From the NCBI RefSeq assembly GCF_900102025.1, contig NZ_FNAU01000003.1, forward strand, positions 122,599-186,598: a stretch of 64,000 bases of DNA. Direction: 5' to 3'. The stretch comes from Actinobaculum suis. GTDB taxonomy: Bacteria > Actinomycetota > Actinomycetes > Actinomycetales > Actinomycetaceae. Below, piece by piece: positions 57,201 through 64,000 of this stretch (position 1 is the first letter of the stretch; the number at the start of each line of letters is the position of its first letter). The position numbers and the translations under genes are program-made. The notes under the pieces are model-generated. The model was given only the letters and a program-made list of their open reading frames with translations. It made no database searches and was not told where the DNA came from.

Positions 57201-57792
57201 AGCGACCATCGAGTTGGCCGCCGTCTTTATCCCCCGGTTCGATTTCGGGTACGCGGCGGGCCGAGCGCGTGGCGCGAATCCCCACTTCGAGCAGTTCGCG
57301 GCGGTCGTCCCACCCAATTTGTTTAGTGCCTACAGCCGCAATTGCCCGCGAGGATGAACCGCGGCGATACAGGGCGGCTAAAGCCCCAGGTTCCGGAGCG
57401 GAATCTTCATGCAGAATCCACAGCCACGCGGCGTTATCGGCGAGTGTGCCGGCCGCGCCTGCGCTACCTGCGGGTGTTGCTTGGGCGCAGTAACGGTTAA
57501 CGGCTTGGCCCAGGTTCTTGGCTAGTACCGGTTGGGTAGTTATTTGTACGCCAGCCGGTATTTCGCCCAGTGCGCCGCTCACGCGTTCTAGCGCATTATT
57601 AATACCGGCGCGGTTTTCGGCGGAAATATCAGTTTCCGCTGCGCCGGTAGCTTCCAGAATGGTTATGGTGGCGGGCACGCATTCGCCTAGTAGGGCCGCG
57701 GTAAGAGTGGAGGTAAGCGTGGGTGAGGCCGGCCGCGTCACAATAAAGGATGCAACATCCTCCACTACCCGCGTAGTGTGGGATTCGGACAT
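54274..57792 (-). CDS. Large membrane glycosyltransferase, family 2 domain plus multi-pass C-terminus
   Basis: The 1,172-residue product has an N-terminal GT2 domain (about 15-280) with WLWILHEDSAPEPGALAAL (DxD-like region), GTAGMLLRESAWQEVGGFDPELGPFGDGLEISRRLR and the acceptor-site ED-like element. From about 400 it is integral membrane with roughly 12 segments, ending in an extracytoplasmic domain and a final helix with a basic tail. A Thr/Ala/Pro repeat (about 585-630) interrupts two membrane segments. The start overlaps the whiB stop by one base (TAATG). Such proteins are thought to build envelope polysaccharide; the substrate is unknown. Confidence 0.8.
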   Translation of the reverse strand: MSESHTTRVVEDVASFIVTRPASPTLTSTLTAALLGECVPATITILEATGAAETDISAENRAGINNALERVSGALGEIPAGVQITTQPVLAKNLGQAVNRYCAQATPAGSAGAAGTLADNAAWLWILHEDSAPEPGALAALYRRGSSSRAIAAVGTKQIGWDDRRELLEVGIRATRSARRVPEIEPGDKDGGQLDGRSDVLAVGTAGMLLRESAWQEVGGFDPELGPFGDGLEISRRLRGAGWRVVVEPKAAVRHARLAFGTSHRNSYRARRLAQIYNAVLAAPAGLAPVLFMWYVFAALPRCLWRLLTKEPRLAHGELVAGLQLLGKIPALVRGRQRHRKSHTIGRAGIKDLEATGAEVRRAKRQTRRAERERIALAATPDPLTLRDQAKWRRRTRTARGVAIFIGLALSLGFALPMIGAGTVSGGAFLPDSWTGSEIIRGAAHSWLAAGDGGPGRIDALWLLLAPLALLGEPWGLNFGTVLLAVLYTSFFWAALAAFWAAGTLTRSPHIRALAALGWAAAPPLVGAVTAGSVAGAVFHIALPVALGALAGVGAAASARARETRSISRRSGRTQTTETSTVNTAAATTATSPTTTANTPAATTATSPTTTANTPAATTAHEPAPVTSAFPPSVAGLGVCALAFVFLAAAAPVMLLVATVVALACLWRWRQLRILWIAVPAWVLILPTLSPNWRLLFAVPGMPVPSQPTWLGLLTFSPTLGRSATDIAKLWHDSGLAVPARITEFLGDVPLAIPVLAALLVLVAAAACLLRRRHWRRIRAGWALAAAGLLWAAASTRVITGQYFVGSTAFPAYGWAGTGLSFALLGLFIVLVSGGDGLRTDISRRSFGPHQLLGLGSVGLVALAGLFSGGYGISMAVAGVGALQPVSGPAIPAIAVADQASGARGRVLALHADSNGVRAEIWRSAGLSTHEVTMARQAQAATCLAQNRACTDPASADLAAAVANLLEGNTDAANSLAAHAVSTVLIPAGESDAVAGALNAAPGLEYVTENESGKFWRVVASEGEPARLRIDGQAIPSGRHGAHVEIPAGGPAELSLAERADSGWQASLDGHTLPPVTSETISTGAGASANSGTGPENSAATENGAGAEARENSAAAGSWQQKWELPARTEPMMLTVGYRPGTDVLIGLAQALCGLVAIVVAIPIRRRKVVAA
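55933..56060. repeat. 45-bp repeats inside the GT2 gene
   Basis: A segment of about 45 bp (GGTGGTGGCCGCGGGAGTGT start, GTAGTGGGGCTAGTC end) occurs twice nearly identically with a partial third copy. It encodes NTPAATTATSPTTTA units on the minus strand, in frame. Confidence 0.8.
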
Positions 57793-58145
57793 TACTCTCC
57801 GCCTGCGCGGCGCCGCCTCTCCCGCGTGATCCGGCGCCGATCATTATCGGACATGCCTCCCCAAATACCATGCCGAATATCGTGGTCAAGCGCGTATTCC
57901 AGGCATTCGCTCCGCACCGGGCAACGGTGGCAAATGGAGGTTGCCGGGGCGGTGGAACCACCCTTTTCCGGGAAAAAGAGATCCGGATCAGTTTGCGCGC
58001 ACAGCGCGTATTCTTGCCAGTGGGCGGACTCGCCGTCCGACTTTTCGTACCCGAGGTCGAAAATGTCGAGCATCAAACGCTGCGCTTCCTCCCGGGTAAG
58101 CTCAGTGTTATCGGCGAGCCGCAGCTCGTCTTTTCGTGATCGCAC
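57792..58145 (-). CDS. whiB: WhiB-family iron-sulfur regulator (WhiB2-like)
   Basis: WhiB proteins bind a 4Fe-4S cluster and sigma factor A; WhiB2 orthologues control septation. From GTG 58145 with AGGAGG upstream, the 117 residues contain Cys49, Cys72, Cys75 and Cys81 (ICHRCPVRSEC), and the GIWGGMSDNDRRRITRERRR turn and basic tail. The N-terminal extension and linkage to the GT2 and DUF5719 genes fit the WhiB2 subgroup. It heads a three-gene coupled operon. Confidence 0.92.
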   Translation of the reverse strand: MRSRKDELRLADNTELTREEAQRLMLDIFDLGYEKSDGESAHWQEYALCAQTDPDLFFPEKGGSTAPATSICHRCPVRSECLEYALDHDIRHGIWGGMSDNDRRRITRERRRRAGGE

Positions 58146-58177
58146 AGGTCCTCCTCATTTCCCAGATGTCTGGCTAA

Positions 58178-58207
58178 ATTACACGCGTGTCATTCCCCTA
58201 AAGTCAA
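58178..58207 (-). promoter_or_regulatory. Candidate whiB promoter
   Basis: On the minus strand TTGACT (58207-58202) and TGTAAT (58183-58178) are 18 bp apart. The predicted start near 58171 gives a short leader of about 26 nt with AGGAGG. The AT-richer stretch 58210-58394 holds nothing else recognised. Confidence 0.6.
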
Positions 58208-58394
58208 GCCAGGGATGTATATTGCACCCTTGCGATTTTGGCGCATTTTTAGGTGTTCGAAAAACGCGTAAAAGCCTTATATAACATCAAACGCTAAGAA
58301 AAACCTGGTGTTCCACCGCCCAAAAACCACCTAAAAAGCCATTTCACGGTTTGTGGGCATTTTTCGCCGTCGTCCCACAAACGGGACTTTGGGC

Positions 58395-59450
58395 TCAGTT
58401 TTTGGAGTGTTCTTCACCTTTTTCTGCCAGCTGACTTACTTCTACGTAGCGGCCGTCAATAATCACCGGGTCATCATCGATGCGCGATTCCGTCCACCGG
58501 TAGTACATGGCAAGCAGCGCCCCGGAAATATTGTGCCAAATGGAGAAGATCGCGCCAGCCAGGGCAGCTTCCGGACCGAAGAAAGTCTTCGCCAGTCCGG
58601 CAGCCAAGCCCGAGTTCTGCATTCCCACTTCAATCGAGGTGGTACGCGCTGCCCGCTTGCGTACCCGGAACAGGCGCGCGAAGAGGTAACCAAAACCGTA
58701 ACCGCACAGATTGTGCAAAATAACTGCGGCAAAAACGATAAGCCCGGCGGAACGGATCACGTCTACCGAACCGGAAACCACCCCGAGGACCACGCCGGCG
58801 ATTCCGAAGGTGGAAATCCACGGCAGCACCGGAAGTACGTAAGAAGTGAAGAAACGTTCGCAGTAGCGGTCTGCCAGGTAGCGGATCACCAAACCGGAAA
58901 CCACCGGAATGAGCACGATTTCTACGATGGAAATGGCCATACCCGCTCCGTCGATCGGCATCCGGTCCCCCACCAGCCAGGTGGTCAGCAACGGCGTCAT
59001 AATCGGAGCCAGCAGCGTGGAAATGGACGTCATGGTAACGGAAAGCGCCACATCAGCTTTCGACAGGTAGGAAATAACGTTCGACGACGTCCCGCCCGGC
59101 GCGCATCCCACCAGGATGACGCCAGCGGCAACGGCCGGAGGCAGATCCAGGATGGCGGTAATCGCCCAGGCCGCTGCCGGCATGATGAGGTACTGCGCAA
59201 TAACCCCAATAAATACCGGGATGGGGCGCGTGAATACTAACTTGAAGTCAGCAAGCTTCAAGGTGAGCCCCATACCGAACATAATTACCCCAAGAAGAAT
59301 GTTCGTATACGGGGAAAAGTGTGCGGCGGAAGCCGGGGCGAAGAAACCCCAACAGAAGGCCGCGAGGATAATGAGCGGAAATACGGTGACCGCGATAAGC
59401 GCGGAGCGATCTTCCGAACTACGCACATTTAGCTTCATTTTCTTGGACAT
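58395..59450 (-). CDS. Bile acid:sodium symporter (BASS) family transporter
   Basis: The 351-residue protein (ATG 59450, GAGG upstream; several nearby ATGs also possible) has about nine membrane segments and the BASS motifs GVIMFGMGLTLKLADF, VGCAPGGTSSNVISYLSKAD (the crossing-helix loop) and EVGMQNSGLAAGLAKTFF. Family members import organic anions or keto acids with sodium. The substrate cannot be read from sequence. It stands alone. Confidence 0.88.
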   Translation of the reverse strand: MSKKMKLNVRSSEDRSALIAVTVFPLIILAAFCWGFFAPASAAHFSPYTNILLGVIMFGMGLTLKLADFKLVFTRPIPVFIGVIAQYLIMPAAAWAITAILDLPPAVAAGVILVGCAPGGTSSNVISYLSKADVALSVTMTSISTLLAPIMTPLLTTWLVGDRMPIDGAGMAISIVEIVLIPVVSGLVIRYLADRYCERFFTSYVLPVLPWISTFGIAGVVLGVVSGSVDVIRSAGLIVFAAVILHNLCGYGFGYLFARLFRVRKRAARTTSIEVGMQNSGLAAGLAKTFFGPEAALAGAIFSIWHNISGALLAMYYRWTESRIDDDPVIIDGRYVEVSQLAEKGEEHSKN

Positions 59451-59697
59451 AGCAGTCATCCTCATGGTTTTTCGTGCGGTTTCCCGCGGTGTCCCACATG
59501 CTGAACCGGATGTGCCGCACGTTACGCACGCGCCAAGTTCGGGCCAAGCGGCGCCATAGAAGGTATCGTGTACCACAGGCGTGCGAACTGGAGCGTAGGA
59601 CTACGCGAACTGAAACGTAGGACTACGGGAACTGGTCCGCAAACAGTACGGCGAGCCGAGCTCGCAAAGGCGCGGGCTCCCTCGCCCTTCGGGGCGA

Positions 59698-59741
59698 GCG
59701 GGCTCGCCTATGAGTTAAAGCGGGCTCGCCTACGAGTTAAA
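59698..59741. repeat. 22-bp tandem duplication upstream of rmlA
   Basis: GCGGGCTCGCCTATGAGTTAAA (59698-59719) is followed by a copy with one difference (59720-59741). Another pair, GAACTGGAGCGTAGGACTAC and a close copy, lies near 59585-59630. They fill the gap between divergent genes. Confidence 0.75.
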
Positions 59742-59828
59742 GTGGCGGGCCTCCTCGCCACTTAGTGAAAACTGGTGGGATAGGCTCGCCACCAATAGAA
59801 AACAGCAACTTAGGAAAGGACGCTTTTT

Positions 59829-60719
59829 ATGCGCGGAATTATTCTTGCCGGAGGTTCGGGTACGCGGTTACACCCCATTACCCTGGGGACGTCAAAGCAA
59901 CTCGTGCCGGTTTACGATAAGCCGATGATCTACTATCCGCTTTCCACGCTCATGCTGGCGGGAATTCAGGACATTATGATCATCACGACCCCGGAAGATG
60001 CCCCGCAGTTCCACCGGCTTTTGGGTGATGGTTCCCAATTCGGCGTGAACTTGCACTTCGGCGTACAGGAAGTGCCCAATGGCCTAGCCACAGCTTTCGT
60101 GATTGCAGAAGACTTCATTGGCGATCAGCCAGCTGGGCTGGTACTAGGCGATAACATTTTCTATGGCCCCACTATGGGCCGGGCTTTGCAATCAAATGTG
60201 CAGCCGGATGGAGGCGCTATTTTCGCCTACCATGTTTCCGATCCGCGTGCCTACGGCGTTGTGGAGTTCGATGAGAATTTCCGCGCGATTTCGATTGAAG
60301 AAAAGCCGGAGCATCCGAAGTCGAACTATGCGGTACCCGGCCTGTATTTCTACGACAATAACGTGGTGGAAATTGCGAAGACTTTGCAGCCTTCGGCACG
60401 CGGCGAATACGAAATCACGGACGTAAACCGTGTTTACCTGGAGGCGGGCAAGCTTTCCGTAGAGGTATTGGATCGCGGTACCGCCTGGTTGGATACCGGT
60501 ACTTTCGATTCCCTAGCCGATGCCACGAACTTCGTGCGCACGATTCAAGCCCGGCAAGGCCTTTCCGTGGGTTGCCCGGAAGAGATCGGCTGGCGCAAGG
60601 GCTTCCTTTCCGACGACGAACTACGGACCCGCGGGGAAGCACTCGCCAAGTCTGGGTACGGGGCCTACCTGCTCGAACTCCTCGATACCGGGTCGAATAC
60701 CCCGCGCGGCGCTTACTAA
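59829..60719 (+). CDS. rmlA: Glucose-1-phosphate thymidylyltransferase
   Basis: RmlA makes dTDP-glucose, the first step to dTDP-L-rhamnose. The 296-residue product begins [20 protein letters not shown] (nucleotide-binding loop), then [31 protein letters not shown] and [14 protein letters not shown], all typical. AGGAAAGG precedes the ATG. No rmlB, C or D gene is adjacent. Rhamnose is an essential envelope sugar in many actinobacteria. Confidence 0.95.
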   Translation: MRGIILAGGSGTRLHPITLGTSKQLVPVYDKPMIYYPLSTLMLAGIQDIMIITTPEDAPQFHRLLGDGSQFGVNLHFGVQEVPNGLATAFVIAEDFIGDQPAGLVLGDNIFYGPTMGRALQSNVQPDGGAIFAYHVSDPRAYGVVEFDENFRAISIEEKPEHPKSNYAVPGLYFYDNNVVEIAKTLQPSARGEYEITDVNRVYLEAGKLSVEVLDRGTAWLDTGTFDSLADATNFVRTIQARQGLSVGCPEEIGWRKGFLSDDELRTRGEALAKSGYGAYLLELLDTGSNTPRGAY

Positions 60720-60807
60720 GAACCCAGCGCAGCGCGCGTGAAAGGAGCCCAGCGGCGCGCGCACTAAATTATCCGTGCGGCGCGCGCACGAAAAGAAACG
60801 TTTCTCT

Positions 60808-60826
60808 CCCGCGCGGTGCTTACTAA
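60808..60826 (+). repeat. Copy of the rmlA 3' end
   Basis: CCCGCGCGGTGCTTACTAA at 60808-60826 repeats the last 19 bp of rmlA including its stop (60701-60719, one mismatch). GCGCGCGCAC units lie between them. Confidence 0.75.
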
Positions 60827-60893
60827 AAGAGCTAAGCGCGGCGGAGGGAAGGCGAATCCGCTAAGCAAATATTGGGAAATACTCTCTAGACGG

Positions 60894-60935
60894 CAGTGGC
60901 CGGGAGGCAAGAAACATCTTGCCTCCCGGCCACTG
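60894..60935. terminator. 18-bp perfect stem-loop downstream of rmlA
   Basis: Arms 60894-60911 and 60918-60935 (CAGTGGCCGGGAGGCAAG) with a 6-nt loop; GTTTCTGGTTTTC follows on the plus strand. It may terminate rmlA and read-through from the opposite gene. The remaining 60720-61214 holds repeats only. Confidence 0.7.
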
Positions 60936-61124
60936 GTTTCTGGTTTTCAAGTGTGCTGGTTTTCCAGCTGTTGGAACTTTGGAACTATCGCCAGCTGTTC
61001 GCACTATCACTAAGTGCCGTATCGCGTAGGAGCTACTCTATGCGAAGCAATGGCTACTCCGCATTGTGCATTTTGAAATGAGTATCAGCCAGCTCCGATC
61101 GAACTGGAATCATTTCGATAAATC

Positions 61125-61184
61125 AGTTTGAAATGAGCATCAGCGCTACAACTTAGTTTGAAATGAGTGTCAGCGCTACAACTT
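61125..61184. repeat. 30-bp tandem duplication at the 3' side of the rhamnosidase gene
   Basis: AGTTTGAAATGAGCATCAGC plus ten bases (61125-61154) is repeated at 61155-61184 with two differences; a partial copy is at about 61071-61089. On the minus strand each unit carries TAG and TGA in frame with the rhamnosidase stop. Confidence 0.8.
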
Positions 61185-61214
61185 AGTTCTAACTGGGTTC
61201 ATCGCGATGGCAAA

Positions 61215-63809
61215 TTAGCGGGGAAGCGTATAGGTAAGTTCATGATCACCACCCACCGTCTCTACGCCCCTGCTTTCCAGCGATGTTCCGCTTTCCGGGG
61301 CCGTTCCGCTTTCCGGAACCGTTGTTCCGTCCAGCACCATCGAGGTGGCGGTGCTTGGTAGCGAAAGCCGTAGCTCACTGTCCGACGGGCTGGAGATGTT
61401 AACCGAAACGTTTTCGCCACGCCGTTCGGTCTCGACTAGAACACTACCTCCCAGTGTTGGCACCTGCACCGAGCATTTCCCTTCTGGAGTCTCCCCAAGG
61501 AAAACATGGGTTACTGACTGTAAGGGATCATAGTTAACATCGGCAACGGCCCGCATGAGCCCAATCGAACCACCAGTTCCCCAGGCATGCGAAAAAGTCA
61601 TGTTTTCTTTTGTACTGGGATCCCATGCCTCCGGGGCCAAAGTAGCTCCCAGGTTTCTCAGCACATGAGCGTAGGAACGCATATTTGTTTCGTCTGGGTT
61701 CGACAGCGCTTCTAAGGCCTCACGTGTTTTCCCTGACTCAACCAATGCTGTGTAATAGAAGTAGCCCATATAAATGCTTCCCATCGATTGGCCGGCATCT
61801 GCCGCAACTGATTCCGCTATGCGTGCCGCAATTTCCTCTGAACTGGGAAAGTTGAGCGCTAGAGCCACGTAGTCATTTTGCCGCAAATGGTTCGGAAGTG
61901 GCTGACCATTAATGTCGAGGCCATCCCGATATCCCCCGGTCTTAGGATCAAATAGTTTTTCGTCTCCGGTCTTGCGGATAGTTTCGCTAAGTTGCGCATA
62001 GTGGGCGGCGTCGTACGATTTGCCCAGATTATCGGCAAGCATGGAAAGCTCGGAAAAGCTAGCAGCAGCCACTGCGTTAATAACTGTTTTGTACCTAGTT
62101 TCGTCAAAATCAAAATCGGGAGTTTCCGTGCGCGGCCAGTCCACGAGATCAATGGTCTCTCCGCTTGCGCGCACCAGCCCAATATCGGAATCAAACTCTA
62201 CTGTCTCGCTCAGTTCTTGTAGCCGCGGGTAAACTTTTTCTATATACCGAAGGTCGCCCGTATGGCGGTAATCTCGCGCTACTCCCAGGATGGTCATCAG
62301 CCTGTATTCGGTGTATTGCGTTGGATTTTCCATCAGATAGTTCCAGGTATTGCGCCCCGTCAGATAATCATTACTCACCAGTTCGCGCATACGTTGCGCA
62401 ACCAACTCATCACCTTCATAGGGGCGCCGCTCACGCGAAACTGAATCCACAACGGCGTCGAATGAAGTTGCTTCCGAAGTACGCGATCCTAACTCGAAAA
62501 TCTCGTTTAGGAGTGCATTTTCGGTGGACATCTGCGCAATCGAGGTAGCCTCCGGATTTTTGTGTACCAAGGCGCTAACGTTTTCAGTTGTCAGCTCCCC
62601 TGGATAGAAGGTGATCGTCGCATACCGGAAGGCCTTCAATGACTGCCCGGAAAAACAGTTGGCTTTGCCAGTAAAGGTCCATTCTTCAGAATATGCGTTA
62701 CCTGTTCGCATCGGTACCCGCGCCTTTGTTTCAAACAATTCTTCGGATAGATCAACGCGAACTGTGGCTGCTTTTCCTTCCGGTACGCGCAATTCGATAT
62801 CGCCGAGCACCACTTGCCCAAAATCGACAGTGAAGATTCCTTCCGCATTTTTTGTAATATTTACCGGGGCTTTCTTATGGCGCTGCGTGTTTTCGACGAT
62901 AGAGGGACGCAACTCGTAAGCTACCGGCTTCCACGTGGGTTCTTGCCACATGGCCTTATTTCCATCGCCTGGCTCAAGCCACTGATTTGGGTATCGGTCA
63001 AGATCTACATTCTGTGCCAACTCATGGAAATAATAAGTGCCAATACTCGCATCCGGTTTTCTATACACGGAAGTATCTAGCGAATGCATCCGTGTGGCTT
63101 GGCGATCGCGAGAAGAGTTATATACGACTTTACGTGACCCGTCTTTGTAGAAATAAGTAAGCTGCATTAGGATCCCTGCTTCCGGCGCTTCACTATAACT
63201 GTAAAGACCGAGCACGTTGGTACCTTTCCGAAGTGCCGCGGTTACATCCCAGGTGTTGTAGAAAACGCTAGATCCTTGCCGCCTTGTTGGCCCGAGCCCA
63301 ATTTCGGTTTCATTGACATATGCCGTGAAAAGGTGCCGCAGTTGCGCTTCGGTATCAAACCCGGTTATAGAAAGAATTGCTCTTTCTACGGTCTCATCGG
63401 CGTTTACTTCTGCCCGGGTCAGTGTTCCCTTTGCCCCGGGTAGCCAAGCCAGATCTGTTCCCTGCCATTCTTCACCAATAGCAGTGCCGAAGGGAACCCG
63501 ATCAGAAGTCTTTTCTGATCCATCAGCATATTTCACGGTCACGGTCCAGTAATAAAGTTCGCCATCCTGCAAGGCCTGGCTAATAGTTTCCGAAAAAACG
63601 GAAATATGGCGCGGGCCGTCGATCCATCCAGAGGTAACCAACGGATCTTCATCTGTTACGCGCAGGAAAATGGAGATATTAGCGCTTTCTTGCCGGTGTG
63701 TTGCATGATTGGTCCAACTAAAAGCAATCTCTTCTTTAGGGGCATTTTTTGCGTAGCGCAACAGATTAACCCGTAGTTCATCGGGTTTGCCGTCAGTATT
63801 CCGCCTCAC
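61215..63809 (-). CDS. Alpha-L-rhamnosidase family protein (GH78), 5' end probably damaged
   Basis: GH78 enzymes release terminal alpha-L-rhamnose. The 864-residue frame has an N-terminal beta domain (DELRVNLLRY, FSWTNHATHRQES), a jelly-roll part (AYVNETEIGLG, FYNTWDVT, WQEPTWKPVAYE), the (alpha/alpha)6 barrel with SVSRERRPYEGDELVAQ, matching the family's RxER..GD region, and HAWGTGGSIGLM. The GTG at 63809 is the last G of an 11-G tract and has no ribosome binding site. Upstream, in the frame that a 10-G tract would restore, lies VVGCSRADTGQAPKIVSKSD, which looks like a lipobox and mature lipoprotein start. The gene may therefore be a broken or phase-variable surface lipoprotein. Confidence 0.8.
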   Translation of the reverse strand: MRRNTDGKPDELRVNLLRYAKNAPKEEIAFSWTNHATHRQESANISIFLRVTDEDPLVTSGWIDGPRHISVFSETISQALQDGELYYWTVTVKYADGSEKTSDRVPFGTAIGEEWQGTDLAWLPGAKGTLTRAEVNADETVERAILSITGFDTEAQLRHLFTAYVNETEIGLGPTRRQGSSVFYNTWDVTAALRKGTNVLGLYSYSEAPEAGILMQLTYFYKDGSRKVVYNSSRDRQATRMHSLDTSVYRKPDASIGTYYFHELAQNVDLDRYPNQWLEPGDGNKAMWQEPTWKPVAYELRPSIVENTQRHKKAPVNITKNAEGIFTVDFGQVVLGDIELRVPEGKAATVRVDLSEELFETKARVPMRTGNAYSEEWTFTGKANCFSGQSLKAFRYATITFYPGELTTENVSALVHKNPEATSIAQMSTENALLNEIFELGSRTSEATSFDAVVDSVSRERRPYEGDELVAQRMRELVSNDYLTGRNTWNYLMENPTQYTEYRLMTILGVARDYRHTGDLRYIEKVYPRLQELSETVEFDSDIGLVRASGETIDLVDWPRTETPDFDFDETRYKTVINAVAAASFSELSMLADNLGKSYDAAHYAQLSETIRKTGDEKLFDPKTGGYRDGLDINGQPLPNHLRQNDYVALALNFPSSEEIAARIAESVAADAGQSMGSIYMGYFYYTALVESGKTREALEALSNPDETNMRSYAHVLRNLGATLAPEAWDPSTKENMTFSHAWGTGGSIGLMRAVADVNYDPLQSVTHVFLGETPEGKCSVQVPTLGGSVLVETERRGENVSVNISSPSDSELRLSLPSTATSMVLDGTTVPESGTAPESGTSLESRGVETVGGDHELTYTLPR

Positions 63810-63819
63810 CCCCCCCCCC
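63809..63819 (-). repeat. 11-G homopolymer at the rhamnosidase 5' end
   Basis: Eleven consecutive C on the plus strand (G on the minus strand). Length changes of one base switch the upstream lipobox-like frame in or out of register with the GH78 frame. Confidence 0.9.
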
Positions 63820-63942
63820 GCTATAATCAGGTTCCCAAAAATCCGACTTGCTGACTATCTTTGGCGCCTGCCCAGTATCTGCCCTCGAACATCCCACCAC
63901 CGAACGGGCCCGACCCCCGGAAAGTGGACATGGGGGTGGTGT

Positions 63943-64000
63943 TTATGCTGCAAGGTCAAGTGTAGCTGACGCGTGTTTTTCGAAGGTGTCTGGGGCCTGG
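63943..64000 (-). mobile_element. C-terminal fragment of a probable transposase, running off the window
   Basis: The last 18 residues of an open frame entering from the window edge read QAPDTFEKHASATLDLAA and then stop. The TP-x-x-FEKH style ending recalls IS30-family transposases, but 18 residues cannot prove it. Just downstream, ACCCCC and GGGGGT arms (63913-63918 with 63932-63937) and GC-rich sequence to about 63900 look like an insertion-sequence end next to the damaged rhamnosidase gene. Confidence 0.4.

Overview
The window comes from a high-GC Gram-positive bacterium (Actinomycetota, most likely Actinomycetaceae or a close relative). The evidence is a WhiB regulator, an MtrA-MtrB-LpqB-ComF-HPF block, a four-cysteine S14, RpoB and EF-Tu of actinobacterial type, frequent GTG/TTG starts and NusG, S3 and S5 with long tails. 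No species is claimed.

Positions 1-28,742 are almost entirely minus-strand information-processing genes. In transcription order they are tRNA-Trp, secE, nusG, rplK, rplA, a membrane glycosyltransferase-like gene, rplJ-rplL, rpoB-rpoC, rpsL-rpsG-fusA-tuf (str), and the S10/spc cluster rpsJ to rplO. The rif, str, S10 and spc blocks therefore form one run. Between blocks lie candidate promoters, an rplJ leader with an attenuator-like hairpin, and several terminators. The spc block stops at rplO, and secY does not follow within the window.

Positions 28,743-41,230 are mixed: an aminotransferase, an APH-fold phosphotransferase, two paralogous lipoprotein genes flanking an adenosine-deaminase-family gene (one copy carries a one-base frameshift), murB, rpmG, three tRNAs (Tyr, Thr, Met), lplA and fprA.

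Positions 41,500-58,150 hold a conserved actinobacterial envelope and cell-cycle neighbourhood: hpf, comF, lpqB, mtrB, mtrA, a DUF3499 gene, a minimal-metalloprotease-like gene, then DUF5719, a giant GT2 membrane protein and whiB. A nucleoside hydrolase-ribokinase pair sits inside this block. Many proteins here carry Ala/Pro/Thr-rich insertions encoded by short tandem repeats.

Positions 58,395-64,000 hold a BASS-family transporter, rmlA and a GH78 alpha-L-rhamnosidase gene. The 5' end of the rhamnosidase gene meets an 11-G tract, an out-of-frame lipobox-like peptide and what looks like the end of an insertion sequence running off the window.

No complete new defence or biosynthetic system was found. 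The most interesting signals are the damaged lipoprotein paralogue, the eroded rhamnosidase 5' end, the dyad across the str promoter, the half-duplicated rplL terminator, shared GTTAC-N6-GTNAC boxes, S12 Gly86, and a recurring habit of tandem repeats that span gene 3' ends and stop codons.
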